Source of the DNA: Scedosporium boydii
Lineage: Eukaryota; Ascomycota; Sordariomycetes; Microascales; Microascaceae
Reading direction: 5' to 3'
Assembly: GCA_002221725.1 (NCBI GenBank)
Contig: NJFT01000037.1
Span: forward strand, 124,001 to 188,000
Length of the DNA: 64,000 nucleotides
Shown: one piece after another, positions 10,692-22,499 of the stretch
Position numbering within the stretch: position 1 is the stretch's first letter
Layout of the letters: the number at the start of each line of letters is the position of its first letter
The notes under the pieces: generated by a model
The model's input: the letters and a program-made list of their open reading frames with translations, nothing else
The model's database searches: none
What the model was told of the DNA's origin: nothing
Made by a program: the position numbers and the translations under genes

Positions 10692-13600
10692 ATGGTAGAT
10701 CAGCCCAGCGATGCCAAGGCCCCTGATCCACATGTCCAATCCACCTCAAACTCAGACCGCGACCCCGATGAAGATCGCATTTCCGTCGAGAAGGAGGAGA
10801 TCAAGGCCGGGGCCGAAGTGCGCCGTCCCGAGTTGAATCTCACCCAGAGCCATGCCACCGATGCCTCGGCCACCACTCAGGCCACCACCGTGCCTAGCCA
10901 CACCGACCCGAAGAAAAAGAAGTGGTACAGGACAAATCCTCTGAGATGGGGAGAACCCCCACCGCTTCCGACTGAGCGGCTGCCGTGTCCGGAGTACAAA
11001 GCCGGCTTCTTTAGCTTGCTAACTTTTCAATGGATGACGCCTCTGATGACAGTGAGTAACTCAATCAAACTGACATGTATTTCAAGGGGACAGCCGCATT
11101 CCATATCTCTTTCACCAACCGCTTTAATACTCCCGCAGCCTTTTCCCTTCCTCACTCATGCAGGGCAGCTGACACCCTCCTCTAGGTTGGCTATAGGCGG
11201 CCACTTCAGGAAAATGATCTGTGGTCCGTCAATCCTAAGCGCGCCGCGGAGCCCATGACTGACAAACTCCGCGCCGCCTTCAAGCGCAGAGTAGCCAAGG
11301 GCGAAAAGTATCCCCTTCTCTGGGCCATTCAAGAAACCTTCCGTTTCGAGTTCTGGCTCGGTGGCCTTGTCCAACTCATCTCCACCATCCTTCAAGTCAT
11401 GTCACCCTTCACCCTCCGCTTCCTCATCCAGTTCGCCACCGACGCCTATATCGCGAACGTCCAGAACCTCCCCGCACCCCCCATAGGACGTGGCATTGGC
11501 CTCGTCCTCGGAGTCACGGCTATGCAGATTCTCCAGAGCTTATGTACGAATCATTTCATCTACCGTGGTATGATGATCGGTGGTGAGGCGAGAGCAGTCC
11601 TTATTGGCCTCATCTTTGAAAAATCCATGGTTTTGTCTGGACGCGCGAGAGCCGGAGGTGCCAAGGAGCAGGAGTCCGGTGTCCCGGAAGTTGAAGAAGA
11701 TTCGGAAAAGAACGGCAAGAAAAAGTCAAACGACGACAAGAAGAAGAAAAAAGGCAAGAAAGGAGCTGGCAATGCGCCCGGCATAGCTGGAGACGGCGCC
11801 GGTTGGGGAAACGGTCGTGTCGTCAACTTGATGAGCGTCGATACCTATCGTATTGACCAGGCTTCCGCCCTCCTCCACATAGCCTGGACCGCTCCCATCG
11901 GATGTATCATCACCCTCGTCGTGCTCATCGTCAACTTGACCTACAGTGCCCTTGCTGGCTTCGCGCTTCTTGTCGTCGGCGTACCTGCCCTGACCCGTGC
12001 TATCCGCAGTCTCTTCGTCCGCCGTAAGAGGATCAACAAGATTACGGACCAGCGCGTTAGTTTGACCCAGGAAATTCTACAGTCCGTACGCTTCGTCAAG
12101 TACTTTGGCTGGGAGAGCTCCTTCTTGAAACGCCTCGAGGACATCCGAAACCGTGAGATTCACGGCATTCAAGTCCTCTTGGCTATCCGTAACGGCATCA
12201 ACGCCATCAGCATGTCGCTTCCCGTCTTCGCCTCCATGCTTTCCTTCATTACATACTCTCTCACCGACAACAGCATGAAGCCTGCCCAGGTCTTCTCCTC
12301 TCTCGCTCTCTTCAATGGCCTGCGTATTCCGCTCAACATGCTTCCTCTCGTTCTCGGCCAGGCCGTCGACGCGTGGTCATCCATCAAGCGTATTCAGGAA
12401 TTCCTCCTAGCCGAGGAAATGGAAGACACAGCCGTTCACAAACCCGATGCCGAGGACGCCGTGGAGGTTCGTGATGCGTCGTTTACTTGGGAACGGACTC
12501 CTACCCAGGAGACCGAAGTCAAGAAGGCGAGCGGGGATAAAGGCCGACGACCTGCTTCGTCAGGGCACGAGTCCGACGGAACTTCAACGACACTCGCCGA
12601 GAGGGAGCCGTTCAAATTGCACAATCTCGATTTCTCCATTAAGCGGAATGAACTAGTTGCTGTCATTGGAACCGTCGGGAGCGGAAAGAGTTCGTTGTTG
12701 GCTGCTCTCGCCGGGGACATGAGAAAAACGAGCGGAGAGGTTATCCTTGGTGCCGATAGAGCCTTTTGTCCTCAGTATGCTTGGATTCAAAACGCGACTG
12801 TTCGTAACAACATCCTGTTTGGCAAGGATATGGATAAGGACTGGTATAAGGAGGTTATCCGAGCGTGAGTCATTCTTAACCTCCCTTTTTCCTTCCCGCC
12901 TCCTCCTTCCCATAGCGTACTTGCTTAACAGTTCGCTAACACTTCTTTTCATACAGTTGTGCTCTCCAACAGGATCTGGACATGTTGCCCAACGGAGACA
13001 TGACCGAAATTGGCGAGCGAGGCATCACCATCTCCGGTGGACAGAAGCAGCGCCTCAACATTGCTCGAGCCATCTACTTCGACGCCGACATTGTCATCAT
13101 GGACGACCCGCTCAGCGCCGTCGATGCCCACGTTGGCCGCCACATCTTTGACAACGCTATCCTGGGCCTGCTTAAGGACAAGTGCAGGATCTTGGCGACT
13201 CATCAGCTCTGGGTTCTCAACAGGTGTGATCGAATCATCTGGATGGAAGCCGGTAGAATCCAGGCCGTCGATACATTTGAAAATCTCATGCGGGATCATG
13301 CCGGATTCCAGCAGCTTATGGAAACGACGGCGGTCGAGGAAAAGCGTGAGGGTTTAGATCAACCCGGCGCTGGAGATCTCGGGGCGGGTGATGCGGACAA
13401 GAAGAAGAAGAAAAAGAAGGGAGCCGCGCTCATGCAACAGGAAGAGCGTGCCGTTGCCAGTGTTCCCTGGTCCGTTTATTCCGCTTATATTCGCGCCTCC
13501 GGGTCGTACTTCAACGCCCCTATCCTTCTTATCGCTCTCGTGATAGCCCAAGGCACGAATATTGTGACTGGATTGTGGCTGTCTTGGTGGACTTCGAACA

Positions 13601-15315
13601 AGTTCGGTTTCTCTACGGGACAATACATCGGAGGTTATGCAGGTCTCGGCGCCGTGCAGGTGCTACTCATGTTCACCTTCTCAGTCCTCCTCTCGATCTT
13701 TGGCACGACTGCCAGTAAGAAGATGTTGCAGGAAGCCGTCACCCGAGTGCTGCGGGCGCCCATGTCCTTCTTTGATACGACACCCCTCGGACGAATCACG
13801 AATCGGTTCTCTCGAGATGTCGATGTCATGGACAACAACCTAACGGATGCCATGCGAATGTACTTCTTTACGCTGTCCATGCTTTTGTCCGTCTTTATTC
13901 TTATCATCGCATACTTCCACTACTTCGCCATCGCTCTCGTACCGCTCTTCTTCCTCTTCATCTTCTCGGCGTCGTACTACCGCGCATCGGCGCGTGAGGT
14001 CAAGCGCTTCGAATCGGTGCTCCGGTCTACCGTCTTTGCTAAGTTCGGAGAGGGTCTCACCGGCGTGGCCTCCATCCGCGCCTACGGCCTGCAGAACCGG
14101 TTCATCAAAGAACTGAGGCGGTCCATCGACGAGATGGATGCCGCTTACTATCTTACCTTTTCGAATCAGCGTTGGCTCGCTGTTCGGCTCGACCTAATCG
14201 GTAACTGCTTGGTCTTCACGACGGGTATCCTCGTCGTCACGTCGCGGTTCAACGTGTCGCCCTCGATCGCCGGTCTCGTCCTGAGTTACATCCTCTCCAT
14301 CGTCATGATGATCCAGTTTACGGTGCGACAGCTCGCCGAAGTCGAGAACGGCATGAACGCCGTCGAGCGACTACGATACTACGGAAAGAACCTCGAGGAG
14401 GAGGCGCCGCTGCACACCATCGAAGTGCGCAACACATGGCCCGAAAAGGGAGAAATCATCTTCGACCACGTGCAGATGCGGTATCGCGAGAACCTACCCC
14501 TCGTTCTCCAAGATTTCGACATCCACATCAAGGGAGGCGAGAGGATCGGTATCGTGGGGCGAACGGGAGCCGGGAAGAGTTCCATCATGTCAACGCTTTT
14601 CAGGCTTGTTGAGCTGTCTGGTGGTCACATCACCATCGACGGCGTCGACATTTCCACCATCGGGTTACACGACCTCCGGTCCCGACTCGCCATCATTCCG
14701 CAGGATCCTACGCTCTTCCGCGGAACTGTGAGGAGCAACCTAGACCCCTTCGGTGAGCACACCGACCTCGAACTCTGGTCCGCCCTACGGCAAGCGGATC
14801 TCGTTCAGGACCAGCCTCCCCCCGCCCAAACATCCCCCGCCACCACCACCGCCGAACCCAACCCCGACGGCACAACCGAGAAGGAGTTGCCCCCTTCGTC
14901 CCCCCAAGCCCGCGACCAACAACCCTCCATCCACCTCGACTCTGTCGTCGAAGAAGACGGCCTCAACTTCTCCCTCGGCCAACGCCAACTCATGGCTCTC
15001 GCGCGCGCCCTCGTCCGCAACAGCCAGATCATCGTCTGCGACGAAGCCACCTCCTCCGTCGACATGGAAACCGACGACAAGATCCAGAACACCATCGCCA
15101 CGGGCTTCAAGGGCAAAACGCTCCTTTGCATCGCTCACCGGCTGCGCACCATTATTGGGTACGATCGTATTTGTGTTATGGATTCGGGGAGGATTGCTGA
15201 GTTGGGGACGCCATTGGAGTTGTGGGTGAGGGGTGGGTTGTTTAGGGGGATGTGTGAGAGGAGTGGGATTCGGGTAGAGGATATCAAGGGTGCGGAGGTA
15301 GGGAAGGAGGAGTAG
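10692..15315 (+). CDS. ABC transporter, subfamily C (YOR1-like multidrug/oligomycin-resistance type)
   Basis: Three exons: 10692-11051, 11186-12864, 12957-15315; introns of 134 and 92 bp with GTGAGT donors; 1465 residues. Full-length TMD1-NBD1-TMD2-NBD2 transporter with a hydrophilic, Lys-rich N-terminus and no TMD0. NBD1 has Walker A GTVGSGKSS (from about residue 615), signature ISGGQKQR and Walker B IVIMDDPLSAVD; NBD2 has Walker A GRTGAGKSS (about 1214), signature FSLGQRQL and Walker B IIVCDEATSSVD. Asp replaces the catalytic Glu after Walker B in NBD1, the usual ABCC asymmetry, so only NBD2 should hydrolyse ATP efficiently. A Lys/Glu-rich low-complexity insert lies in TMD1 at about residues 290-316, and NBD2 has a Pro/Thr-rich insert of about 40 residues before its signature. 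Expected in plasma membrane exporting drugs or organic anions; the substrate is not deducible. Confidence 0.95.
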
Positions 15316-16403
15316 ATGGTTCGGGTGAGGCTTGATGATGAACTAAAAGGAGGATTGGCTATTTCTAAGTAGATAATCTTGATTCTTGCCTGGCATGGCG
15401 TGCATACTCGTCCCTTTCCATTCCAAAACTACAAAAGAAAGATAGGAAAAAAAAAATTAGAAAATGATGTCAAGACAACTTGGACGCCATACACGTGTTC
15501 GTCTCGCCACGAAACTGTCTCGGACATTCGATGCTGCATCCTGCATACCACGACATCCATCTCCACCGCCCATAACCCAGACAGATACAACATCTCCAGA
15601 GGACCGGCGTCTAGGAAAGCTACTCCTTGTACTTCTATTTCTCGTTTTGCCTTCACCCGACATACTCGGCCCATGTCTGGACGTCGGTAAAGGATTGATT
15701 TCAAACATTTTATTAAACCATTTTAATATCTCCCATTCTTCCCTACTTCCGAGGGGAATCCTAACGCAAAAGAAAAGAAAAAAGCTACCGCTGAAGCTCG
15801 GCTAAGTAAAGACAGGGCGAGGACAAAGCTACCAAAAGCAAGTAAAAATAAAAGGGGTGTAAGTACTAAACAAAAATAGATGAGGGTCACTTTTCTTTTC
15901 AAAAAAGAAAAAGAGTATAGAAAAAAGGACAAAAAAGAAAGCATTACCAGGAAAGACATAAAAAGGGGGGGAAAAAACCATGACTCCTATTCTAATGCCC
16001 TATACCAATATACCTGTACTATTACAGTACGGATTCGAAGGCCCTGTTTCCAGTTCCTGTAATGAAAGCGCCTCCCTCGGAGGGCTGGCATCTGCGGTGA
16101 GTGAGAAGAACCTCGCTGGGAAATGAGACGGAGAGCAGAGGCATGATTATCGCAGATGCCAGCCCTCCTCCCCTGTCCTCCCTCGGAAAAGTTGTAAATG
16201 TGTTAAAAGCAAAGCATGCGTATCATCAACCCTCGTTGCCGACAATATCTGGCGCGACTCCTTCATCCTCAAAAGTTCACCGATGAGTGGATACGTAAAG
16301 AGGTCATCGGGAAGCACGCGCCGAGAAGAAGAGAAAGGAAACATCCAAAACAAGCTCTAATCGCAGCCTTCGTCGACGTTCACAAGTAGTCCACAAGATT
16401 CTC
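15316..16403. other. Convergent intergenic region between ABC transporter and CSI2-like gene
   Basis: About 1.1 kb of 3' flanking sequence for both neighbours. 15760-15990 is rich in A runs. It contains the 18-bp perfect inverted repeat listed separately. No gene is supported. Confidence 0.5.
16079..16168. repeat. Perfect 18-bp inverted repeat with 54-bp spacer
   Basis: Arm 16079-16096 (GGAGGGCTGGCATCTGCG) is exactly complementary to arm 16151-16168, separated by 54 bp. It lies about 240 bp downstream of the CSI2-like stop codon and about 760 bp downstream of the ABC transporter stop, so it is probably transcribed in the 3' UTR of the CSI2-like gene and could form a stable stem-loop. Confidence 0.8.
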
Positions 16404-17510
16404 CTAATACCTTCCTTGCGAAGAGTGACTAAAGTTTTGGTTATGTCTCGACGAGCCATGCGCCGCTTGGGGCGGCATCTGCGCGGGCGGGAACATTTGG
16501 GGGTTCTCATCGAGGAGGTCATCGAGGTAGGCGCTGGGAGCACGTTGGCTGGGAGGTCGGTTGAGATTGAGGGAGCTCATGCTTGGATCCTGGCGAACGG
16601 CGAATTGAGGTGAACCCTCGGGGCTGTGTTCTCTCATTGTGTTACGGGAGTATCCGCCTCCGCCTCTCGAGTCAGGCCTAAGATTCGAGTAGCCCAGGGA
16701 CGAAGGGGGTCCCATAGCCGGGGACGGGGAGGTACCCGCAGCGTAGAAACCAGAGGGGAGATAGCGGGAGTCGCGGTTGCCGCCCATAGCAGCAGAACCA
16801 GCGGCGGTGGGCGAGAAGAACAGATTCGACTGGCTAGGCGTAGACGAAGGAATGGGGCCACGGGTGGTTCGGCGGTTTCGACTGCCACCAGGGGGCGACG
16901 GATCGCGGTCGTTGTTCTTGTAGAACGCGGCAGGAGGTGCGAGATACGTCGACTTTTCGTTGGCGAGGTGCTGGGCGGCGGCGGCGCGTTCGACCGAACG
17001 GTGGAGAAGACAGGCGACGATGGCGCGCCATACGAGGACGGCAAGACCAAAGGCACCGAGGATGGCACCGACAGCGATGAAAACTGTGCCCGATGGCATG
17101 GTAGACCGCTGCATAAAGGGCGCGTCTACGGTAGGCGGCACGGCTGGCACAGGACGGGTGAAGCCGCCGTCAATGGTAGGAAAAGGAGCCCCCGTGGTAT
17201 CGGATATAGTTGGCATATCGGCGGTTGGAATAGTAGGCAGGGCCGCGGTAGGCGTAGTTTTGGGGGACTCGGTCGTTCGCGTTGTTTGGTCTCGCTCTGT
17301 CGGCGTCGTCGGCGTCGGTCGATTAGTGTTCCCGTTCCCCTGTGTCGGCGTGGTGGTCTGGCGGTTGTTGGGTTGAGTGGTCGGCGAGTCATTGTTGTTG
17401 TCGTTGTTGTTGTTATTCCCATTCCCTTGGGCAAGAACGACAGCGGAGAACATCGACAGGAGAGCGACATTTTCGAGACCCCATGGTCTCATGGCAAAAG
17501 AGGGTCTCAT
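16404..17510 (-). CDS. CSI2-like single-pass membrane protein with Ser/Thr-rich ectodomain
   Basis: Single exon, 368 residues. A hydrophobic signal segment ends near VVLAQG (residue about 28). A low-complexity ectodomain follows: Asn-rich (about 29-41), then Thr/Pro/Ser-rich to about residue 130, likely heavily O-mannosylated. One membrane span (GTVFIAVGAILGAFGLAVLVW region, about 142-165) is followed by a long cytoplasmic tail rich in Ser, Pro, Gly and Tyr, ending with a conserved-looking SAYLDDLLDE motif and a Gln/His-rich end. The layout, especially the membrane segment followed by the tail containing YLAPPAAFY and SAYLDDLL, matches fungal CSI2 proteins (yeast Csi2, named for a chitin-synthesis link, reported at vacuole and bud neck). 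Biochemical function is not known. It is divergent from FCF1. The family assignment rests on memory of the family pattern. Confidence 0.65.
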   Translation of the reverse strand: MRPSFAMRPWGLENVALLSMFSAVVLAQGNGNNNNNDNNNDSPTTQPNNRQTTTPTQGNGNTNRPTPTTPTERDQTTRTTESPKTTPTAALPTIPTADMPTISDTTGAPFPTIDGGFTRPVPAVPPTVDAPFMQRSTMPSGTVFIAVGAILGAFGLAVLVWRAIVACLLHRSVERAAAAQHLANEKSTYLAPPAAFYKNNDRDPSPPGGSRNRRTTRGPIPSSTPSQSNLFFSPTAAGSAAMGGNRDSRYLPSGFYAAGTSPSPAMGPPSSLGYSNLRPDSRGGGGYSRNTMREHSPEGSPQFAVRQDPSMSSLNLNRPPSQRAPSAYLDDLLDENPQMFPPAQMPPQAAHGSSRHNQNFSHSSQGRY

Positions 17511-18815
17511 TTCGACTTGAGGCTGTGGCGATCGTTGCGGTAAACAACAACGCCGCGAGAATTAAAAGATGACGAAGGATGGAATAATTAGTGCCGAAGA
17601 GTCGGGTCGAGGGGTGCCAAAGAAAGAGGGTCGCCGGTTCCAACGGATTTTCTTGTCGGTTCAACGAACAGAGTTGGAATCGATGACGATCGGGAGAGGA
17701 AAAAACAGGCGAGTTTAATGAGGTGGATGGAACACGAGCGATCGGAGAAGGATGTGGCGGAGTCAGGCCGAATAATCCGAATAAGCAAACACTGGCTGTG
17801 TGAAAAGAACGAAGAATGAAAAAGAATGAAAGACTACCGAAATCAATGACACTAGAATGAGCGAGGAGAATAAATGTCTAGTATGGTCCCTGGGCGGGCT
17901 ATTGAGCGATGGTATTCATCGTAAAATTCGATGAAGCGAGAGAGATTTGAGGGAGATGATGATGGGAAAGGAGGCAGGGGGGATTGGACGCCGGACGCTA
18001 GAGACTGGGCAGTGGGCAATGGGGCACTTGACACTTGCCAAAAGAGGTTTTTGGGTTCGCGAGTCGGAATCGACAGAAGCCAAGCCTGGTTCATCAAAGT
18101 TCAATGTTACTTGTCACTCTCGATGGTAAATGGTACCCCCTTGCTCACCTAGGTTACTAGGGCTGCCTTGTACCCCAAATACGAGGATACCAATCTGGCA
18201 AATTCGCATCCACTGTTCAGCTCCGTTCCCACTCTGTAATAGGCCCATATTCCGCAGAACCTGCCCTGGAAAACCCATCTGTGTCTGACGTGCCGTGTCG
18301 CATCATCCGGAACAATAATGGGGGACTTGGGATGGCACAGTATCCAGCCAACCATGTTCACCGGGCGACGGTGGATCAGGAATAAAAAAGCAAGAGATTT
18401 AGCGACACTCTCCGCTGAAATCTCGGGTCAGTATGCAGACCAGCCACCTTAAACCCAGATATTAACACTGTGTTGCAAGTACCCTCTTAGCAACACCAGA
18501 CGCGGTTAAATGAAATCGAAACACACCCGCCAAGCGTGGAATAAGCTACATGGTCCGTGCACTTACAGTTGTTGGCACTGGCAACTACCAGAGCCCGCAT
18601 GACGCCGCAAATTGCCTTCATCGACCTAAAACCTTCAACCCGAAATTTTTATGAAATCTTCATCAAGGTGCATCGAGCAACGACCGAGTTCGTAAGAATA
18701 GCCGATATCGATTCTGATACAATCAACAATAAGATACTCGCCACTCTAGAGCGATACTGAGATTCTCCTACCTGAATCCTATTGTAGTTTCTACCAACAG
18801 TCACCCGTCTCCATC
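17511..18815. other. Divergent intergenic region between CSI2-like gene and FCF1
   Basis: 1.3 kb that must hold both promoters. Only short frames occur (for example 18557-18760), without recognisable content. No RNA gene or long repeat seen. Confidence 0.45.
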
Positions 18816-19809
18816 ATGGGTGTGGCCAAACGCACTCGAAAATTTGCCCAGGTAACTTTTATCCCACCCCAGGTGCCTTATCGATAAGGAATCTTGAAAA
18901 GTGCAAGCCTCCATCATGAGCATTCACTGATCCGTGACATCGGACTCTTAGGTTAAGCGTATAATCGGAAAGCGTAAGTACTAGTCATATGTAATATTCT
19001 CTCAGTCAGTGAATTCTTCTAACTTTTTTTTTTCACAGGTGACGCCAGGTTAAAACAGAACCAGGGCAAAGATGCGGTTATCAACAAGAAGAAGGCAGCT
19101 GAAGCCGCTACCGATGAGGTTGTGAGAGAAGTGTATGTCATTCTCGACTTGCTCAAAGGCTTACCTTCGGAAATCGACATGTGTTAACTTCGTTTATAGG
19201 AAGGAGATGCCTGTTCAGATGTTCTTCTCTCACAATACCGCCCTTGTTCCTCCGTACAACTGCCTCGTTGATACCAACTTCATCACGTATGTTATCCAGG
19301 GATACCTGACACTCTCCTTGCCACCTCTCAGCTTGAAAACTAACGCTTCCTTTCCAGCCACTCTGTCCAGCGGAAGTTGTCCCTTGTCCAGGCTAGCATG
19401 GATCTCCTTTATGCCAAGGTTAACATGTATATCACCACATGTGTTCTTGCCGGTAGGTTTAACCTTTCCCGCTTTCCCCTGGATCGCCCATGAATCGTGA
19501 ATGGTGCGCTGTGGACCTGTGACTAACAAGAACCCGCCCCTCTTTCTAGAGTTGGAGAAGCTCGGACCCAAGTATAGGCTGGCCCTTCGTGTTGCCAAGA
19601 GTGAGAATTTCGAGGTTCTCAAGTGCCAACATAAGGGTATCTATGCTGATGACTGTATCTTCGATCGCGTGTCAAAATCCCGCATCTTCATTGTTGGGAC
19701 AGACGACAAGGATCTTCAGAGGCGGTTGAGGAAGATTCCTGGCGTACCCATCATGAAGGTAGGCAGGGGAAAATATGTGATTGAGAACATGCCGGGTGCT
19801 CCTCAATGA
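18816..19809 (+). CDS. FCF1: rRNA-processing PIN-domain protein Fcf1 (small-subunit processome)
   Basis: Six exons: 18816-18851, 18952-18973, 19039-19132, 19200-19286, 19358-19452, 19550-19809; all five introns have GT-AG ends and phases agree, giving 197 residues. The start MGVAKRTRKFA and basic N-terminus match Fcf1/Utp24. The PIN nuclease residues are visible: Asp in CLVDTNFI, Glu in LAELEKLGPKY, Asp pair in YADDCI and Asp in VGTDDKDL, with the conserved ending RKIPGVPIMKVGRGKYVIE. Fcf1 acts in the nucleolar SSU processome and is required for pre-rRNA cleavages at the 5' end of 18S rRNA (A1/A2 sites). The 22-nt second exon is easily missed by gene finders. Length is close to the yeast protein (189 residues). 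Confidence 0.96.
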
Positions 19810-22499
19810 TAGACGCGGATTTTCGTTTATTGGGCCCCGTTTTGCTCATCTTTCTCTGGGAGTTTTGGTGTTTATGCAACCCTCCAATTAATGGGGTTTA
19901 GGTTCTTGGGGACTTAGATAGACAACATTTATGCTAACGATGATTTACGTCTAATCCTTCTTGGCTCACTGCTCCCCCAATGAGTAACTTCATTCAGATG
20001 CCTCTTTGCAGACTCCGTTTCTGTGTCCAGGACGGGCTACTGGAGTCTGTCTGTGGAGGAGAGGCGTTGTAAATATCAAGGCAGAGACGACGACAATTGT
20101 TGGCATATTTGCGGGCCCGGATAGATCCGCCTGCCAAGCGTACCTGTGGGTCAGGCCTGACCAAGCGAAATAGCAACCTACTCGGCGGGCGAGGAATGCG
20201 TGCCTATCGCCGGGTGTCGGTTATGCGGCTCCGGATAGTCTCCGGGAAGGGGCAACCGGGACCTGGTGGTGACCACATGCCGTCTCCTTAGACATTTCTC
20301 CGTCCGCATCACCCAGGCCCGATTGAGATAAACTAATTTAAGCTCCAGTTCCCGACAATGCGTAGGCTGCCAGCTTAGACTCGGGTTCCACGGCTCCGAA
20401 ACTGGTCCGCTGTAGCTTATCCATGCCATACAGGGCAGCAGCTTCCATTAGCACGATATGGGCAAGACTTGGAGCCAACCCACTCCAAGAGTACCCCATC
20501 CAGGGGTTGAGCCCCATTCGACGACAGGCTATTTCAAGGTCGAGCTCGTAACAGTGCTTTTAGCTCTAGACTTCGGTGGACGCCTGTAGGTTGTAGGACG
20601 TGATAGCTCCCGAGTGCCCGTTCCTTTTTCGTTCGGTTTGAAAAGGACGAGAGAATTTTACATCAGTCCAGGAATGGAGATATACGTACATCTTTGTCCC
20701 CGGCCCACAAGTACGAAAATGAGGCATCTGAAAAGCACATCGATCTCATCCCTACATCTCTAGTGTCGTTCCCTACAACCACTAAACACTCACAAAATAA
20801 TTTCAAGCCGAAATACGCATTCACTCGTGTTATCGTAACCCGAAGCAAACCGCGCTTACACATCCTGATACTGGCCAGGGTTCATAACCTGTCTCGCCTC
20901 ATTCCTCTCACCGAGACCGCCATCACTCCCTCGACGATAACCCTACAGCTCAAAACAACCCCCGAGGTTTGGACTGACCTTGGTAAGCGTAGTTAGTCGG
21001 AAAACCTCCATTCTCCCCGATCCCCGTCTGTAGCCTGCGAAACAGCGCCTACGATACGGCTCCAAGGTCGAACAAAAAATAATGGAATCTTCCGCAGTAA
21101 TGGAGATCCCCACCTCGACAATGAATCCACTTGTCCGCGCGGAAAGCCCCGTCCCACCAAGCGGGATGAGAAGGGGCCGAGGGCTAGAGGTAACTGATCT
21201 AGATTCCCGAACACCATTGGGGCTCTTACCACTGTGTAAAAGATGGTCGTGTCACAGAGTGAAGGGGAACAGTAGGACTAGAAAAGGCCAAGTGTAGGTC
21301 TGGTATGAAAGGGTCACTAATCGCTATCCTCCCTCCTCTCTCTTCATCCAAAGCCTCCCTTTTATATCCTTTCCAGCTCCTCATATGATCTTCCCTCAAC
21401 CTCTCCCTTTCCTCTGAAAGTTTCCTTCTTAGTTTACCTATTCCAACCCTATCTTGGGCTTGTCTTAGATTTTAGTTTCAGCAGGCCTGTGACTCTATGG
21501 TCATGCTCTAGTCAGCCTATTTCCCACATCATATCACTCCAATTTGAATGACGACTGTTTCTTATACTAGTTCCGTCATTCCGGGGAAATCCCGGTACTC
21601 CCTTCGGCCTAATGTGGCCCTGTAGTCACTCCGTGCCGTGACACGCTGCCTGTTTTTCCTATTGGAGACTGAGATGGTAGTTTCAGTATCCTTCCTAGTT
21701 AGTGTGCTGAGATCCAGTAAACTGAAGAAGCGTATTGGCGGTTTAGGGGTTCTCGAATATTGCAAGGTGGTGATGGTGATTCTATTTTGCTTGAATCGTA
21801 GCCATGCTTTATAGTAGCCTCTATAGCTGCAATAGATACTTGAGAAAATGGGGTGTTGCACTTGGTTGGTTGCAAACATCGAGTTGAAAGCTTATCAGCA
21901 GCTTTTTCGAGAGTTGATATCGGGCTGCTGATAAGGAAACTCCTCGAATGGAATTAACAACACCCCTGTCACATTGTAATGCTGAACTCGTCCGGTAAGA
22001 GAAGGACTGAGAAGCCACTCCCTGGCTATTCTACTGTAACTCTCGGTTCAAATCAATCGAAAACGATGCCGATCGAGGGGCCCACGATGATGGGATTCCA
22101 CAGAAAACGAAGCAAGGTCGATGGAGTTCCCATGCGATGAGTTGTCCCCAAGCAGAACAGCAAAAGAGCGGATATCATTACGTACGAGATTCGGGCCAAA
22201 GCGGATGTCTTGCGTCGAGGAAAGAAGGGAGCGCAGCTCGAAGAGCGAATGATTGTCAATTTCTTTGCTCCCGTGTGAGGATCTAGGTCTCGGATTGCAT
22301 CGGTCATGTATGTGAGAGGTGCCCTGGGAGCTTTGCACGCACGCATAAAGAGGCCAGAATGGAGTAATATGATGACACCGCTATGGCTTTCCCCAATTCG
22401 GTTCCTGAATTCCATGTTAATGCATCGTCAAGGAGACCGGGGAAAAAAGCCTTGGCCCGGATATCGGAGTCGGGGAGCTAGTCGTGTTATTGTTAGTCA

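Noticed and set aside
16626..17543. 305-codon plus-strand frame over the CSI2-like gene
   Set aside because: Arg/Gly/Val-rich antisense reading of the Ser/Thr/Pro-rich gene on the other strand.
20149..20162. 14-bp palindrome GGTCAGGCCTGACC
   Set aside because: About four 14-bp palindromes are expected by chance in a window of this size.
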